Shown here piece after piece: positions 7,752 to 16,258 of a DNA stretch of 24,982 nt (position 1 is its first letter; every line of letters begins with the position of its first letter). The DNA is from DASRHD01 sp035499715 (GTDB lineage Bacteria; Verrucomicrobiota; Verrucomicrobiia; Opitutales; Opitutaceae). A model generated the notes under the pieces. The model worked only from the letters and a program-made list of their open reading frames with translations. It was not told where the DNA came from and made no database searches. Position numbers and translations under genes: made by a program. The stretch is taken from contig DATJYF010000230.1 in NCBI GenBank assembly GCA_035499715.1, forward strand, positions 1 to 24,982, read 5' to 3'.

Positions 7752-9650
7752 ATGGCAGCATCGCGCAAAACCCCGACGGCGAAAGTCGCGCCGGCCGCAA
7801 TCCCGCTATGGGAGCCCCGCTGGATTCCGGCCGCGGCAGGGGTGCTGCTCGTTCTGGCCGTGCTGGGAGCTTACCTCAACAGTTTTGGCGGACCCTTCAT
7901 TTTCGATGACGAGCTCTGGATCACGAAGAATCCGACGATCCAGCGGCTCTGGCCGATTGGATCCGTGTTCTGGCCGCCGGCCGGCACGATTTTTTGCGGC
8001 CGGCCGGTGCTCAATTTGTCGCTGGCGATCAACCATGCCATCAGCGGCGCAGATGTCTGGAGTTATCACGCGCTGAATCTGGCGGTTCATATCGCGGCGG
8101 GGCTCGCGCTTTTTGGCATTGTGCGCCGCACGCTGCTCCTCGGTAAAACGGAGACACGGCGCGCCCGTTCAACGCCACTGGCGTTTTTCACCGCGCTGCT
8201 CTGGCTGCTTCATCCGCTGCAAACCGAGGCGGTCACCTATGTCATCCAGCGGGCGGAGTCGTTGATGGCGATGTTCTATCTGCTGACGCTGTATTGTTTC
8301 ATCCGCAGCGTGGAAGATCCGGAGGCAAAAAACCGGAAATTGGAAGCGGAAGGCCATCCGATTTCCGGCCGCTGGCTTCTAGCCTCGGTCTTCTGCTGCG
8401 TGCTCGGCATGGCCACGAAGGAGGTGATGGTCTCGGCCCCGCTGGTCGTGTTTCTTTACGACCGGACATTCGTCGCCGGCTCCTTTCGCGAAGCATGGCG
8501 CCGGCATCGTCGGGCGCATCTGGGCCTGGCGGCCACCTGGCTGGTGTTGGGCGGCCTCATGGCCGGACTGGGCGGCCGTGGCGTCGGATTCGACCTTGGT
8601 TTCACATGGTGGACCTATGCGCTGACGGAATGTCCGGTGGTGGTGCATTATCTCCGGCTGGCGATCTGGCCGCATCCGCTGGTGATCGACTACGGCGACG
8701 ATGCCGTGCGACAGGTGACCGAGGCGGCGCCCTATGCGTTGATCCTGCTCGGGCTGGTGGCGGGCACGATGGTGGCGTTGTGGCGGCGGCCGGAGTGGGG
8801 ATTTTTCGGATTTTGGTTTTTTGCGATCCTGGCTCCGACTTCCAGCGTGGTGCCGGTGGCGTTCCAGCCCATGGCGGAGCATCGCATGTACCTGCCGATG
8901 GCGGCGGTGGCCGTGGCGCTGGTGACGGGGATTCATGCCGGACTGGGCCGGAAAAGCATCGCTGTTTTCGCAATGCTGGCGCTGGGGTTCGGTGCGCTCA
9001 CCGCCGGGCGCAACAACGATTATCGCAGCAACCTGGGGATCTGGAGCGACACGGTGGACAAGCGGCCGGGAAACCCGCGGGCGCAATATTATCTGGGGCT
9101 GGCCCTGGCCCAGTCCGGACAGGTGGACAAGGCGCTGGCGCATTTCCAAGCGGCGGTCCGGCTCAAGCCGGATTATGCCGACGCCTACAACAATGCCGGA
9201 ACCAGTTTGTTCCTCCTTGGCCGGATCCCGGAGGCGATCGAACAATATGAAAAGGCGCTTGCGTATAAACACGACTATCCGGACGCCGAGTGCAACCTCG
9301 GTTCGGCCTTGTTCCGCGAGGGCCGCTTTGCGGAGGCAGCGCAACATTATCAGGAGGCAATCGGACTGCAGCCCGATTTTGTGGCGGCACACACCAGCCT
9401 GGCGGCGGCCTTCGCGCAGCTGGGCCGGACCATCGACGCGATTGCGCAATGCGAGGAGGCGCTCCGATGGCAGCCGGACAACGCCAGAATTCACTGCGAT
9501 CTGGCCAACATGCTGGCGCAAGCGGGCCGCGTTTCCGATGCCGTGGCCCACTACGAAGAGGCGTTGCGCCTCAATCCCGATTTCGCGGAGGCACGCGAAA
9601 ACCTGGCGCGCTTGCAGGCCGCCCAACCGGGCCTGCGCGGCGGAAAATAA
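7752..9650 (+). CDS. TMTC-like membrane glycosyltransferase (GT-C) with C-terminal TPRs
   Basis: 632 aa from the ATG at 7752 (a weak GGGA lies 7 bases upstream; a TTG at 7695 is also in frame). About ten hydrophobic segments fill residues 25-420. They carry the landmarks of TMTC O-mannosyltransferase-like proteins: FIFDDELWI (49-57) with acidic pair Asp52/Asp53 in the first extracytoplasmic loop, HPLQTEAVTYVIQRAES (154-170), ATKEVMVSAPLVVFLYD (221-237) and MAEHRMYLP (374-382). Residues 441-610 are five TPR repeats of 34 residues, ending with a partial sixth. By family knowledge such proteins move a sugar from a polyprenyl-phosphate donor onto extracytoplasmic protein or glycan; donor and acceptor here are unknown. 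It converges with a second protein of the same type 9 bp away. Confidence 0.85.
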   Translation: MAASRKTPTAKVAPAAIPLWEPRWIPAAAGVLLVLAVLGAYLNSFGGPFIFDDELWITKNPTIQRLWPIGSVFWPPAGTIFCGRPVLNLSLAINHAISGADVWSYHALNLAVHIAAGLALFGIVRRTLLLGKTETRRARSTPLAFFTALLWLLHPLQTEAVTYVIQRAESLMAMFYLLTLYCFIRSVEDPEAKNRKLEAEGHPISGRWLLASVFCCVLGMATKEVMVSAPLVVFLYDRTFVAGSFREAWRRHRRAHLGLAATWLVLGGLMAGLGGRGVGFDLGFTWWTYALTECPVVVHYLRLAIWPHPLVIDYGDDAVRQVTEAAPYALILLGLVAGTMVALWRRPEWGFFGFWFFAILAPTSSVVPVAFQPMAEHRMYLPMAAVAVALVTGIHAGLGRKSIAVFAMLALGFGALTAGRNNDYRSNLGIWSDTVDKRPGNPRAQYYLGLALAQSGQVDKALAHFQAAVRLKPDYADAYNNAGTSLFLLGRIPEAIEQYEKALAYKHDYPDAECNLGSALFREGRFAEAAQHYQEAIGLQPDFVAAHTSLAAAFAQLGRTIDAIAQCEEALRWQPDNARIHCDLANMLAQAGRVSDAVAHYEEALRLNPDFAEARENLARLQAAQPGLRGGK

Positions 9651-9659
9651 CGCGGCAAT

Positions 9660-11846
9660 TTATCTTCGGCCGGACAACGCCGGCTGGCCGTCAAACGCCG
9701 TGATGGGGCAGCCGTACTGGCTGATGGCGACTTGTTCAAAGGCCTTTGCATCCTGGTCATAATTGTCTTCCCAAAGCAGGCGCACGTAGGCGGTGCAGGC
9801 CGCGACCAGGTCCTGCCGCAGGCGCGGAGAGCCGAGATTCCAGCGAAACTGTCCGCCCGGTCCGGCTTGGATCGGATTTTGGGCCGGGTCCAGCTGGGCA
9901 TAGATTTGATACAGGTCCTGCCACGCCGTTGTATAGTCCGGTTTGATGAGGATCGCCATGATCTCGCAGGGAACGGCTTCGGCCGGCCGGTTGAGCATGC
10001 GCAAACATCCGCCGGCGATATGCCACGGGCTTGCCTCGAATGGCGCGAGGCGGCTGCAGGTCCGGGCATTTTCCAACGCTTCGTCGTAACGGCCGAGATC
10101 GATGAGAACGAGGGCGAAATTGCGATAGATATCGTGCTGTCCGGCCGGATGCATGGCCTCCGGCTTGATTCCACGGGCGAGCCGGATGCGGTGCGACTCC
10201 TGATCGACCCATTTGTCCACGGCGACGGCGCGGCGATAAATGGCGGCGGCCTTTTCGTCGTAACGTAAGGCCTCGGCATTGGCTCCGCGTTTGCGGCAGG
10301 CGCGAGCCTTCTGCGCGTAGTAGACGCCCAGCTCCGGGAACAGGGTATTGTCCCGCCGTTCGATGTGACGGTCGATGTCCGGCCGGTCGAGAATCGCGAG
10401 GCTTTTTTCCGCCTCGGCAATGGCGGCGTCCAGGCCGCGCTCGGAGGAATCGGCATCGAGAATGGATTCCGCCAGATTTTTGTGCGTCTTGAAACTGTCG
10501 GGCGCGACTTGGACGGCGCTGGTCCACAGGGCGAGCTCATTCCGCCAATCCGCATTGCGGAGATGCGTGCGGACGCCGAGCGCGATCGCGGCCAGCGCCA
10601 CCGGCGCGGCATAAGCCGCATTTGCCCACCGGCCGGTGAACCGTTTTTCCAACCAGCGGCCCAGGCGGTCAAAACCAACCGCCGCCACCAAGGCAAAGCC
10701 GACGGCGGGAAGATAAAGGAACCGTTCCGCCATGATGCTGCCGATGACGGTCAGAAGATTTGCCGTCGGCAGCATCATGCCGGCATAGAGCAAGAGGCCG
10801 AAGGTAAACTCGCGTTTTTGCCGGCGAAGACGCCAGGCGAGGAGGAGCAGCACGAGCACGAGGCCGAGCGAGATCCACGCCGCGGCGTCCGACCAGGCGC
10901 CGGCCTCGCCGTAGAGCGGCACATGGTCGTAGGAATAGTCACAGGTGAGGTGCGCCGGCCAGAGGAGCAGGGCGAGATATTCGCCCTGCACTTTCATGGC
11001 CGTCATGAAGCCCTGAAAAGGCGTGGCGCGGGCGATCGGATTGTCGACGAAGTATTGCCAGGGAATCGTCGATTCGATGGTGAAATGGTACCGCGTATAG
11101 GCGAAAACCAGCAGCGCGGGCAGGAAGGCCCAATACCGGCGCAGCGCGAAATCCAGCCAGACCCGGCGGAGTTTTTCACCCACGTTTCCAGCCAGCTGCG
11201 GCCACTGAAAAACCAGATCATAAAGCAAGACAAGCCCGAGGATCATCACGCCGTTTTCCTTGCACAGCACGCCGATGGTCGAGCTGGCCGCCAGGGCGAG
11301 CAGCCAGCCGATGCGCCCCGGTCCTCCCGCCGCTCGCAGATAAAAATGCGCGCTGAGCAGAACGCAAAAGGTCGCCAGCAGGTCGGCCCGACCCACGACA
11401 TTCGTGACTGACTCGACAGCGACGGGATGGACAGCGAACAAGACCGCCGCGATGGCGCCCAGACGGACCGATCGGCCGATCCGCCGGATGAAGGCAAAGA
11501 GCAGGACGGCGTTGCCCCAATGCAGAAGAAAGTTCACGACATGGTATCCGACAGGGCGGGGGCCGTTGCCCAAGACCGCATAATTGAACAAATAGCTCAG
11601 CGTCGTGAGCGGCCGGTAAAGTTCGCTCGTGATGTTCGGCCACCAGTAACCCTGCTGGAAAATCTGCCGGAGGTGTTCCGCCGTGACCGCGCCCAGCCGG
11701 GGATCCTTCAGGATGATGAGCTTGTTATCGAGGGCGAAGTCGCCCGTGAAGGAGTTGGCATACGCCAGCAATGCGGCCAGACCCAACGCGGCGGCGATGG
11801 GCAGGCCGGACGCGGACGAACGGCGCGGGGGCGGGGTCTTTCGCAT
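9660..11846 (-). CDS. TMTC-like membrane glycosyltransferase (DUF1736 type) with C-terminal helical repeats
   Basis: 728 aa from the ATG at 11846 (a GTG at 11864 is in frame). Multi-pass membrane part to about residue 425. Landmarks: FALDNKLII (37-45), where the acidic pair of its neighbour is Asp-Asn; HPVAVESVTNVVGRADLLA (140-158), close to eukaryotic TMTC proteins; CKENGVMILGLVLLYD (195-210); a DUF1736-like stretch with FVDNPIARAT (266-275) and CDYSYDHVP (302-310); and MAERFLYLP (372-380). The C-terminal 290 residues are helical and TPR-like (LAESILDADS, LALVLIDLGRYDEALENA-type repeats) but more irregular than in the neighbour, with an alkaline/aromatic tail. Expected to be an inner-membrane GT-C glycosyltransferase using a lipid-linked sugar; acceptor unknown. 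Upstream lies a perfect 18-bp palindrome that may control it. Confidence 0.85.
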   Translation of the reverse strand: MRKTPPPRRSSASGLPIAAALGLAALLAYANSFTGDFALDNKLIILKDPRLGAVTAEHLRQIFQQGYWWPNITSELYRPLTTLSYLFNYAVLGNGPRPVGYHVVNFLLHWGNAVLLFAFIRRIGRSVRLGAIAAVLFAVHPVAVESVTNVVGRADLLATFCVLLSAHFYLRAAGGPGRIGWLLALAASSTIGVLCKENGVMILGLVLLYDLVFQWPQLAGNVGEKLRRVWLDFALRRYWAFLPALLVFAYTRYHFTIESTIPWQYFVDNPIARATPFQGFMTAMKVQGEYLALLLWPAHLTCDYSYDHVPLYGEAGAWSDAAAWISLGLVLVLLLLAWRLRRQKREFTFGLLLYAGMMLPTANLLTVIGSIMAERFLYLPAVGFALVAAVGFDRLGRWLEKRFTGRWANAAYAAPVALAAIALGVRTHLRNADWRNELALWTSAVQVAPDSFKTHKNLAESILDADSSERGLDAAIAEAEKSLAILDRPDIDRHIERRDNTLFPELGVYYAQKARACRKRGANAEALRYDEKAAAIYRRAVAVDKWVDQESHRIRLARGIKPEAMHPAGQHDIYRNFALVLIDLGRYDEALENARTCSRLAPFEASPWHIAGGCLRMLNRPAEAVPCEIMAILIKPDYTTAWQDLYQIYAQLDPAQNPIQAGPGGQFRWNLGSPRLRQDLVAACTAYVRLLWEDNYDQDAKAFEQVAISQYGCPITAFDGQPALSGRR

Positions 11847-12371
11847 GCAGCGATAAAAAAGCACCGGCGTAATTTTTCAATCAGAGGCCATGCAATTGCA
11901 TGGCGTTCCGGAGGGGGCACGGTAGCATTCGTTGGAACCGAAGCTATCGCGGCAGGTGGCGCCGGGATAGCGGGCCAGTTTGGGAAAAATCGGCGCCGGG
12001 CAGACTAATTTTTCAAAAATGTGATCTTCGCGTAACCAATCGGAAACAGAAAGCCCCTAAAATGAAATTAAGCTGGCCGCGATATTGCCTCAGCACAAAA
12101 ATCAAAAAAATATGGTAAAGACATGGTGCTGATGAGTGCGCGGCCCGTGGTCATGCTAAGAGAATGTTAATGGCTATGGACAGATTGGATCACCGGTCCT
12201 TCGCCTTGACAGGCCAAACAGGTGGCAAGCAATTTGCTCCTCTAATTTTAAGCTCAACTCGTGCTTATTGCCGGGAATCCAGACCTATCAACCACATCCA
12301 GACACAAAAAAGCGGTCTCGCGCGCCCACCCTCCAGCGGATCTTCGGCTGTTGGCCGAAACGACCCAAACC
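11847..12371. other. AT-richer non-coding divergent region
   Basis: About 0.5 kb without a convincing gene, between the divergent TMTC-like gene and the sensor kinase. It is visibly AT-richer than its surroundings, especially 12000-12180, with A-rich stretches. A TTGACA at 12206-12211 could be a -35 box, but no good -10 follows at normal spacing. The kinase frame is open back to a GTG at 12261, so the last 111 bases may be coding. The 18-bp palindrome at 11887-11904 is the only clear structure. Confidence 0.5.
11887..11904. promoter_or_regulatory. Perfect 18-bp palindrome (operator candidate)
   Basis: GCCATGCAATTGCATGGC reads identically on both strands with no spacer. It lies 41-58 bp upstream of the minus-strand TMTC-like start codon at 11846. 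Gapless symmetry at this length fits a dimeric repressor operator better than a hairpin. Confidence 0.5.
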
Positions 12372-13505
12372 ATGCCTGCCATTGTTTCCAGTTATCTAAA
12401 AAGAAAGGCCAAGCATCATTCGCTCCTCGCGGAAAAACAATTTTCTGCCGGCCAAAATCCAGCGGTCGCCGGCAGGGGAGACTGGCTGCCTGCGATCCTG
12501 CCGTTGCTCCCGGCCGCGGTCTGGGAAGCGTGGTCGGATACGCTTGAGCTCATCGCAATCGCTGCCGGCGGCGATGAAGGCGGCGCGCAATTTCTCGACG
12601 CCTCGCTCCAGCGGCCGGGTCTTTGCTGGCTCGAACGGGTCTGTCTGCTCGATCTTCGGCAGGTCCAGGCATTTTTCACCCTGGATGAATCCGACCTCGC
12701 CGGCCGGGCGATCGACTACCGCGTGATTCTTGACAGTGGCGAGCTGGTCTGGGTGCGCCACTGGCTTTTGCGCCGGTCGGCGGGCGACGGCGGGCGCATC
12801 CGGCTGCACGGACTGGTCATGGCCATAACCGAGCAAAAGCGCCTGGAGTGGGAATGCCTGCGGGTCAGCGAGCGGGAGCAAAACCGCATCGGCCAGGAAC
12901 TGCACGACGATGTCTGCCAGGTGCTGGCGGGCCTCGGCTACATGATGCAGGTGCTGGGCGGCAAGCTGGCCCGGGAGGCGCCCGGCCTGCAGCGCGAGTT
13001 CGACGAGCTCGGGGCCGACGTGATGGCCGCCATGCAGCGGACCCGTTCGATGGCCCACGGACTTTTTCCCGCCCGGCTGAATTACGCCAACCTGCGCCAG
13101 GCCCTGGGCGAATTTGCGCGGCAAATCAAGGCGCGGTACGGCTTGGAAATCGCCCTCGATCTGCCCCGCCGCCTGCCCCCGCACACGCCCGAGCAGATCA
13201 TCCACATTTATCGCATCGCGCAGGAGGCGGTGGGCAATTCGATCCGCCATGGCCGGTCGACGGCCATCGGCATCGCGCTGGAAATCTCCGCCGGCGACGT
13301 CGAGCTTCGTTTTGAAGACAACGGCACCGGGTTTCCCGCCCGGGCCGGCCGGCCCGAGGGCATCGGTCTGCACGTGATGGAGTACCGCGCGCGCATCCTG
13401 GGTGGGAGCCTCGATTTCGGCAACCGCCCGCCCGCCGGCGCGTTTGTCAGGTTGAAGTATCCGCTGGGCGCGCGTCCGCTGCCGGTCGAGCCCGTCCTGC
13501 CGTGA
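12372..13505 (+). CDS. PAS-domain sensor histidine kinase, NarX/HisKA_3 type
   Basis: 377 aa from the ATG at 12372; a GTG at 12261 would add 37 residues of unremarkable sequence and neither start has a good ribosome site. Residues about 65-155 end in a PAS/PAC-like strand pattern (YRVILDSGELVWVRHW through GLVMAITEQKRLE). The HisKA_3 helix follows with the phospho-acceptor His178 in SEREQNRIGQELHDDVCQ (166-183). The HATPase has its N-box around Asn289 (EAVGNSIRHG), DNGTGF (316-321) and GIGLHVM (330-336). No transmembrane segment is evident, so it should be a soluble cytosolic kinase sensing an internal signal. It overlaps the next gene by 4 bases (GTGA), giving translational coupling to its cognate response regulator. 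Confidence 0.88.
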   Translation: MPAIVSSYLKRKAKHHSLLAEKQFSAGQNPAVAGRGDWLPAILPLLPAAVWEAWSDTLELIAIAAGGDEGGAQFLDASLQRPGLCWLERVCLLDLRQVQAFFTLDESDLAGRAIDYRVILDSGELVWVRHWLLRRSAGDGGRIRLHGLVMAITEQKRLEWECLRVSEREQNRIGQELHDDVCQVLAGLGYMMQVLGGKLAREAPGLQREFDELGADVMAAMQRTRSMAHGLFPARLNYANLRQALGEFARQIKARYGLEIALDLPRRLPPHTPEQIIHIYRIAQEAVGNSIRHGRSTAIGIALEISAGDVELRFEDNGTGFPARAGRPEGIGLHVMEYRARILGGSLDFGNRPPAGAFVRLKYPLGARPLPVEPVLP

Positions 13506-14173
13506 AAACAAAAATCTACATCGTCGACGACCATCCCCTGGTCAGGCGCGGCCTGGCCACGCTGGTCGGAAGCGAGCCCGACATGCAGGTGTGCGGCCAG
13601 GCGGAGGACGCCGGGAAGGCCACGACCGACATCATGACCTTGCGGCCCGATGTCGTCATCGTGGACATTTCCCTCAAGGGCAATTCCGGCCTGGAGTTGA
13701 TCAAAAACATCAAGGCCTTCGATCCCGGCATTCAGGTGCTGGTGCTCTCGATGCACGATGAATCGATTTATGCCCTGCGCGTGCTCAAAGCCGGGGCGCG
13801 GGCCTATGTGATGAAAAATGATTTGGTGGAGAAAATCATCGAAGCCATCCGCCGCATCGGCAAGGGCCATCTCTATGTCAGCGAAAAGGTGGCCAGTCAG
13901 ATGCTGAACCAGCTGGTCAGCGGCAAGTCGGTGGAAGACGACTCGCCGGTGGGCAACCTGAGCGACCGCGAGCTGGAAATCGTCAATCTCATCGGCAGCG
14001 GGCTGCCCACACGCGAAATCGCCGCGAAACTTCACATCAGTATCAAAACCGTGGAGACACACCGCGCGCACATCAAACGCAAGCTCAACATCGGCAATGC
14101 GACCCAGCTGGTGCAGTTTTGCGTGCGGTGGGTGGAGGAAAAAAACGCGCCGCCGCTGGCGGAAACGGCCTGA
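13502..14173 (+). CDS. NarL/LuxR-family response regulator
   Basis: 223 aa transcription factor, cognate partner of the overlapping kinase. Receiver domain 1-115: acidic pocket VDDH (8-11), phospho-acceptor Asp55 in VVIVDISLKG, switch Ser83 and Lys105 in YVMKND. LuxR/GerE helix-turn-helix at about 151-210: LSDRELEIVNLIGSGLPTRE followed by IAAKLHISIKTVETHRAHIK. The linker (about 130-150) is short and acidic. The GTG start at 13502 overlaps the kinase stop. All residues needed for phosphorylation are present. Target genes are not identifiable from the sequence; the adjacent polysaccharide locus is an obvious candidate. Confidence 0.93.
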   Translation: MKTKIYIVDDHPLVRRGLATLVGSEPDMQVCGQAEDAGKATTDIMTLRPDVVIVDISLKGNSGLELIKNIKAFDPGIQVLVLSMHDESIYALRVLKAGARAYVMKNDLVEKIIEAIRRIGKGHLYVSEKVASQMLNQLVSGKSVEDDSPVGNLSDRELEIVNLIGSGLPTREIAAKLHISIKTVETHRAHIKRKLNIGNATQLVQFCVRWVEEKNAPPLAETA

Positions 14174-14177
14174 GGGC

Positions 14178-14208
14178 CGGCGGGCGCGGGGCGATCCGGC
14201 GCCCGCCG
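14178..14208 (+). terminator. Strong GC hairpin just after the response regulator
   Basis: Perfect 10-bp stem (CGGCGGGCGC at 14178-14187, GCGCCCGCCG at 14199-14208) with an 11-base loop, starting 5 bases after the stop codon. No T-tract follows, so it may be a weak or U-less terminator, or an mRNA-stabilising 3' hairpin separating this gene from the receiver-only gene. Confidence 0.45.
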
Positions 14209-14348
14209 CGGTCACCGCCGCCGCAATCCGACGCGGGGGCCGGCAAACGCTCGCTCCCCCTGAGTCGTCCCTCAGGCAAAGCAATAGGGGGCAATCAGTT
14301 GAAAGCGGATCGATCCATTTCACGATCGGTGGCATACTCGGCCCGACA

Positions 14349-14804
14349 GTGACGACCCCACCCCGCAAAGACGTAATCAAAACCCGTCCCGGCAAGAGCC
14401 GCCGCCGCCGCCTGCTCCTCGTCGATGATCACCGTTTTTTTGTCCATTCGCTGACGAGCCTCATCAACGGCGAGCCGGACATGGAGGTGTGCGGTCTGGC
14501 CGGATCTTCCGCCGAATTGTTTCAGGCCGTGAAGCGATCCAACCCCGACATGATCGTGCTGGACATCATGCTGGGCGAGGAAAACGGTCTGCACATCGCC
14601 GAGACCCTGCGCAAAGAGGGCATCGACACGCCGGTGCTCTTCATCTCGTCGCTGGTGACGCCGAGCAGCAAGGATCTGCAGCAGATCGGACGATGTGTTT
14701 TCTGCCGCAAAGGTGATGCGCCGGCGCGATTGCTGCGTCGCGCCCGTCTGGGGCTTACCCTGAGTCAGGCGGGCGGGCGCCGCAAACACGCCGCCGCGGC
14801 CTGA
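14349..14804 (+). CDS. Receiver-only response regulator (no output domain)
   Basis: 151 aa from the GTG at 14349; the frame opens further back to 14097, but that part overlaps the previous gene and looks non-coding. Receiver fold with acidic pocket LLVDDHR (23-29), phospho-acceptor Asp72 in MIVLDIMLGEENG, Ser100 and Lys121 (FCRKGD). It shares VDDH and the EPDM-VCG spacing with the response regulator upstream, indicating tandem duplication. No helix-turn-helix follows; the protein ends in a basic, Arg/Ala-rich tail. It could act as a phosphate sink, an allosteric partner, or be a decaying duplicate. The region 14174-14348 before it holds two hairpins and no gene. Confidence 0.75.
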   Translation: MTTPPRKDVIKTRPGKSRRRRLLLVDDHRFFVHSLTSLINGEPDMEVCGLAGSSAELFQAVKRSNPDMIVLDIMLGEENGLHIAETLRKEGIDTPVLFISSLVTPSSKDLQQIGRCVFCRKGDAPARLLRRARLGLTLSQAGGRRKHAAAA

Positions 14805-14808
14805 GAAG

Positions 14809-14842
14809 GGATTTCGCGGCGGGAGCCAACGCGGCGAAATCC
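14809..14842. repeat. Inverted repeat between convergent genes
   Basis: GGATTTCGC (14809-14817) and GCGAAATCC (14834-14842) form a perfect 9-bp stem, extended by three more pairs after one mismatch, between the receiver gene stop (14804) and the sugar transferase stop (14851). It is placed like a bidirectional terminator but lacks a T-tract on either side. Confidence 0.45.
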
Positions 14843-14850
14843 GGCCGGCC

Positions 14851-16251
14851 TCAGTAGGCGGAGCGGGGAGGGAAGATGACCTGGCGGACGGTTTGGAGGA
14901 GGATATGCAAGTCCAGCCCCAGGCTCCAGCGGCGGATGTACATCATGTCATAGCCGATGCGCTGGTGCAGCAGCGCCGGTTCGGAGATCTCCCCGCGAAA
15001 GCCCCGGCACTGCGCGAGTCCGGTGATGCCCGGCTTGACGAAATGCCGGCTGTAGTACGCGCGTACGATCTTGGCGAAGCGCTCGTCGTGCTCGAGCAAG
15101 TGCGGGCGCGGGCCGCTCACGCTCATCTCGCCGATCAGCACGTTCAAAAACTGCGGGAATTCATCCAGGCTGGTGCGCCGCAAAAAGCGGCCGAAGGGAT
15201 AAATCCGCGCATCGTTCTGCTGCGCCTGCTTGGCCAGGGAAGCCGTGTTCTGAGCCACATGCATCGTGCGGTACTTGTAGATGAGAAACTTCCGGCGGTT
15301 CAGTCCCGAGCGGTACTGCCGGTGCAACACCGGTCCCGGCGACTGCCGCCGCTGCATCCACCAAACCACCACCGTCAAAAGCGGGAGGACGAACAGCACC
15401 ACCGGCAGCGCCACCACAATGTCGAGCAGCCGCTTGAGCATCCGGTTGACCGGATTTTCCAGCGGCTCGCGCGTCAGGGTCACGAAGGTGAACGGCCCCT
15501 CGTGCTCCACGCTCACCGGCTGGTCCGGAAAATACCGCTGCACGTGGACGAAAAACCGCACCCGGCACGCCGCCTCTTCCGCGCATTGCGCGATCGCCCG
15601 GCCCTCCTCCGGCGGAAAGCTGTGCTGCGAAATCACCACCTGGCCCACTGCGTGCTCCCCCAGCACCCGCCGCAGCTCGGCCAGCTCGCCCAGCTTGGGC
15701 AATCCTGCGTTCGCCGTTCCCGCGCCCACCCAGCCGACGATTTTGATCCCCAGATGCTCCCGCGTCGTCATCAAGTCGTGCAGCTTCATCACTTCCTCCG
15801 GCCGCGCCACCAGCACCGTGCGCATCAGCACGCGCCGGAAAAACAGCCGCACGATCAAAATCGGAAACCACAGGTTGGCCAGCGTCAGCACCGCCGCCAT
15901 GAGCATGATGTAGCCGACGAGGAAACGCCGCGGCAGATCGTTGTCCTTGATCACAAACGCCAAGGTGAAAAGTACCGCGATGAAGCGCAAAAGCTGCTGG
16001 CGGGACAGCCGCATCGATTCGATCAGGCCCATGTTGCCCAGGCGGTGCGCCACGCCGTGCATGCCCTGGTGCACCCAGAAGCTGGCCACCACCACGCCCA
16101 GCAAATATGTCAGGACATAAGGGCCTTCCACCCCGCGGAACCCATGGGCGGAGTGCGAAAACCACACCCAGGCCAAATACACCCCCACCGCCGTCACGCT
16201 CAACGCGCACCAGTGCAGGTACAAAACTCCATCCTTACGATCTTTAAGCAT
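14851..16251 (-). CDS. Polyprenyl-phosphate sugar transferase (EPS-initiating)
   Basis: 466 aa inner-membrane protein that transfers a sugar-1-phosphate from a nucleotide sugar to undecaprenyl phosphate, starting repeat-unit assembly. N-terminal hydrophobic segments (about 11-30, 45-63, 87-103, 110-135), a CoA-binding-like region (about 145-260), one more membrane helix (274-299), then the catalytic domain: KRLLDIVVALP (273-283), YKYRTMH (325-331), RRTSLDEFPQFLNVLIGEMS (358-377) with the Asp-Glu pair, GPRPHL (380-385) and KPGITGLAQCRG (406-417). This is the WcaJ/EpsL-type architecture. Sugar specificity (glucose or galactose most common) cannot be told. AGGAAG lies 7 bases before the start on the minus strand. 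It is divergent from the NusG-like gene across 179 bp. Confidence 0.94.
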   Translation of the reverse strand: MLKDRKDGVLYLHWCALSVTAVGVYLAWVWFSHSAHGFRGVEGPYVLTYLLGVVVASFWVHQGMHGVAHRLGNMGLIESMRLSRQQLLRFIAVLFTLAFVIKDNDLPRRFLVGYIMLMAAVLTLANLWFPILIVRLFFRRVLMRTVLVARPEEVMKLHDLMTTREHLGIKIVGWVGAGTANAGLPKLGELAELRRVLGEHAVGQVVISQHSFPPEEGRAIAQCAEEAACRVRFFVHVQRYFPDQPVSVEHEGPFTFVTLTREPLENPVNRMLKRLLDIVVALPVVLFVLPLLTVVVWWMQRRQSPGPVLHRQYRSGLNRRKFLIYKYRTMHVAQNTASLAKQAQQNDARIYPFGRFLRRTSLDEFPQFLNVLIGEMSVSGPRPHLLEHDERFAKIVRAYYSRHFVKPGITGLAQCRGFRGEISEPALLHQRIGYDMMYIRRWSLGLDLHILLQTVRQVIFPPRSAY

Positions 16252-16258
16252 TTAGCAT

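Noticed and set aside
8379..9626. 415-residue open frame on the minus strand
   Set aside because: Antisense to the TPR-containing glycosyltransferase; the apparent repeats only mirror the TPR periodicity.
12206..12234. TTGACA as a sigma-70 promoter for the sensor kinase
   Set aside because: No -10 box resembling TATAAT at 16-18 bp spacing; too weak to list as a promoter.
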